In this document: piece by piece, positions 5,989-8,038 of the stretch
Numbering within the stretch: position 1 is the first letter of the stretch
Layout: each line of letters begins with the position of its first letter
Source: an uncultured bacterium
GTDB lineage: Bacteria > Patescibacteria > ABY1 > SG8-24 > 2-12-FULL-60-25
Assembly: GCA_937863195.1 (NCBI GenBank)
Contig: CALMET010000003.1
Coordinates: forward strand, 1 to 8,038
DNA length: 8,038 bases
Direction of reading: 5' to 3'
Notes under the pieces: model-generated
The model's input: the letters and a program-made list of their open reading frames with translations, nothing else
Database searches by the model: none
What the model was told of the DNA's origin: nothing
Position numbers and translations under genes: made by a program

Positions 5989-8038
5989 TCTCGCCGTCTT
6001 TCATCGTTTCTTCATTATCTGCCAAATCTTTTAATTGTCCGCGAACGCGTTCTGCGTCCCACCAATAACGATGGATGGCGACATAGACGCGTTTTGCTTT
6101 GCTTAATTGTCCTGCTTCTTTGATCAGATCAATAGATGGATTTGCTGCCGAGGCGCGTAAGAATAGTTGATAGAGTTCGCCCCCGGTTGGGATTGGGTAG
6201 AAAAAGACATCGTCAGCATACCGTTTGAATCCGAGCGACTCGACGGCGGCGGCGCTCATGCTTTGGTTGGCGAGGACGGTGTAATCGAGCCCATTCGCAT
6301 CACGATCAATCCAAAGCACGGCTTCTTTATCAGCGGCGCCTACACTCCAACCATGGCTAATAGCCCCCGCATCGTGGCGAGGAAAAGCGGCATACACATG
6401 CGCAGATTGCCAAAGAATAAGGAGCGAGAGAAGAGCTCCTTGTAATAACGCCGGGCGAGGTTTTTTGATGCAGATAGAGAGGCCTTTGGCGGCTGGCAAG
6501 GCAAGCAAAAAGAGACTGATGGCAAAGAGACGGTCGGCATAGTTACCGCGCTCATAGGCGATCAAGAATGAGAATTCGCCAACCGTACGCATGAGGTAAC
6601 CAGCCACAAAAAGCATGATGCCTGAGGCGGTGAGTAGCAAAAGGTGTTTTTGTTCTTCTGGTTGTTCTTTGTCTCGACTCCCAAAAATGGCGAGCACAAA
6701 GGTTGTGAGGGGCAAGACGAATGCAACGAGATCTACCCAATCAGGCCAAAGCGACGCATTCACGCGTGTACCAAAAAGCCCCTTTATCATATCGAGTAAT
6801 GCCGAGACATCGAGAAGCTTGGCGAAGTCCCAAATAATCGCTTGTTTACCAATAGCGCTAAACACAAAGAAGGCGGCAGGTACGGCAAAAGCAGCGAGTG
6901 CGCCTAAGAACCAACTCATCCATGATCGCCAAAGATGCGGTTTTTTATGAATGATGGTCATGCCCGCGACAACAGCAGCGAAGGGGAGTCCAGCGAGTGG
7001 ATGAGTCGCGAGCGACCAAAAGGCAAAGATCCATGCGGGCAAATACGAATGGGTTTCTTCGGTGTGACGCGGATGCAGTAAGACGGCTGCTAATCCAAAA
7101 AGATAGGCGAGAGATTGGGGTGTTGTTGCCGCCAACCAGCTTAAAGGGATAAAGAGAAAGAGCAGTGCGTCTTGAGCAAATAGGCGTTGTCGTCGATGTG
7201 CGACAAATGCCGCGATAAAAAAGAGAACGAGTGCAGACAGAAGATAACGATCGATGGTATGAACCGGCAAATCGAAGGTTTGCGCAGCCCAAACCGTCAA
7301 CACGTATTGGCCGATATAGTAATAAGGTTTTGGTTCTAATATGCCTTGTTCAAATAAGAGTTGCGCACTTTCACGATGCAAAAAACCATCAAATCCAAAG
7401 CCTTGCTGATAGACAAGTGAAGCGAGGAGGCTTGTGACGAGAACAGCGGTAAAGGCGATAGGTGCCAAAAATCGGTGGCGATTGGTAAAGGCTGACAAAA
7501 TCACGGGTAATAAAAAGAGGATGCCGATACAAAGCGGGATCAACGGATGTAGATAGGGCCAAGGGCTACGTATCGCCGCTTCGGTCGCATGCGCGAGTGC
7601 ATTGCGAAGCACGAAGCTTGCAATGACGGTGGTGACACCTACCCCCGCCATACCCACGAACCAGGATTTTTGTGAGACGCGAGGCGCCGGTGCGGCCGTG
7701 TCGATATCTTGTCTAAGGCTAGCAATCATCGCCACGATGCCGCAGGCCACGAGGGTTGCCCATGAGAGGAGGCGATGTCCGAGAGGGATAGAGGCGTAGT
7801 AACAGACCGTTAGTAAAAGGCTTTGCATGCCTAAGACGCTCCCTGCTGTCACTATCATGCCTACGGTTTGGCTGCTCGCAGGCAAAAGCCGCTTACCCGC
7901 AGAATAAGCAACAAGCAAAATACTCGTAAAACACATCGAAAGGCTCGCGGCTTGGTCAGGCCAGAGCGTCACCATGAGTGCCGATGCGCCCAGCCAGAGA
8001 CTGAGCCAAAATCCTTCGCGATCCAATCGTTCAAGCAT
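5960..8038 (-). CDS. Large polytopic membrane protein, possibly GT-C-like glycosyltransferase
   Basis: At least 692 residues on the minus strand, with the stop at 5960-5962. The first visible codon is an ATG at the very edge of the window (8036-8038), so the true start may lie outside. It has roughly 15 or more hydrophobic helices between residues 11 and 546, and then a soluble C-terminal domain of about 145 residues (IDRDANGLDYTVLA...HRYWW...YRF). A striking loop at 214-244 reads FGFDGFLHRESAQLL, then EPKPYYYIGQY, and YERGNYADRLF occurs at 495-505. Many membrane helices with acidic, conserved-looking loops suggest the GT-C class, which uses lipid-linked sugars at the outer face of the membrane. 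I do not recognise a named family, so the glycosyltransferase role is inference; a flippase, polymerase or other transporter is possible. It converges on the glycosyltransferase run and overlaps it by 29 nt. Its promoter lies outside the window. Confidence 0.7.
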   Translation of the reverse strand: MLERLDREGFWLSLWLGASALMVTLWPDQAASLSMCFTSILLVAYSAGKRLLPASSQTVGMIVTAGSVLGMQSLLLTVCYYASIPLGHRLLSWATLVACGIVAMIASLRQDIDTAAPAPRVSQKSWFVGMAGVGVTTVIASFVLRNALAHATEAAIRSPWPYLHPLIPLCIGILFLLPVILSAFTNRHRFLAPIAFTAVLVTSLLASLVYQQGFGFDGFLHRESAQLLFEQGILEPKPYYYIGQYVLTVWAAQTFDLPVHTIDRYLLSALVLFFIAAFVAHRRQRLFAQDALLFLFIPLSWLAATTPQSLAYLFGLAAVLLHPRHTEETHSYLPAWIFAFWSLATHPLAGLPFAAVVAGMTIIHKKPHLWRSWMSWFLGALAAFAVPAAFFVFSAIGKQAIIWDFAKLLDVSALLDMIKGLFGTRVNASLWPDWVDLVAFVLPLTTFVLAIFGSRDKEQPEEQKHLLLLTASGIMLFVAGYLMRTVGEFSFLIAYERGNYADRLFAISLFLLALPAAKGLSICIKKPRPALLQGALLSLLILWQSAHVYAAFPRHDAGAISHGWSVGAADKEAVLWIDRDANGLDYTVLANQSMSAAAVESLGFKRYADDVFFYPIPTGGELYQLFLRASAANPSIDLIKEAGQLSKAKRVYVAIHRYWWDAERVRGQLKDLADNEETMKDGEITIYRFDLE

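Noticed and set aside
6615..6950. 111-codon plus-strand frame inside the membrane-protein gene
   Set aside because: Antisense to a long gene with convincing membrane helices; no ribosome binding site or domain seen.

Overview
The window looks like a bacterial surface-glycan locus: about 8 kb, standard genetic code, densely packed, with no RNA genes, CRISPR arrays or insertion sequences that I can see. The style suggests an uncultivated Patescibacteria/CPR-type bacterium (Parcubacteria/Uhrbacteria-like). The hints are an M23 peptidase with 'NG.RRPI' surface repeats, a GT2 + DUF2304 pair, a large membrane protein with a 'GFDGFLHR...PYYYIGQY' motif, few strong Shine-Dalgarno sites, and an intergenic inverted-repeat element. 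This assignment is inference from style, not from a marker gene.

Layout. Positions 1-1150 (+) hold the 3' end of one extended-SDR sugar-nucleotide enzyme and then a complete paralog, a UDP-glucuronate decarboxylase-like NAD-dependent epimerase/dehydratase. Positions 1151-1371 are non-coding, with a long imperfect inverted repeat, a probable terminator, and a small hairpin next to a strong ribosome binding site. Positions 1372-2700 (+) encode an exported, possibly lipid-anchored M23 (LytM-like) peptidase with C-terminal repeats, followed at once by a clear intrinsic terminator. Positions 2756-5988 (+) are a tight four-gene run: GT2 glycosyltransferase, DUF2304 membrane protein, and two GT4-type glycosyltransferases (gaps of 3 and 9 nt, then a 10-nt overlap). 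Positions 5960-8038 (-) hold a convergent gene for a large polytopic membrane protein, possibly GT-C-like, whose 3' end overlaps the last glycosyltransferase by 29 nt.

How they may work together (inference): the SDR enzymes would make nucleotide sugars, the GT2/DUF2304 pair could load a sugar on a lipid carrier or extend a lipid-linked glycan at the membrane, the two GT4 enzymes would add further sugars in the cytoplasm, and the polytopic membrane protein could act on lipid-linked sugars outside. The M23 peptidase, set apart by a terminator on each side, would act separately on peptidoglycan or a surface peptide. I see no unmistakably new system. The most worthwhile leads are the GT2/DUF2304 pair, the unassigned membrane protein, the altered substrate region of the SDR enzyme, the repeat-bearing M23 protein and the inverted-repeat element.
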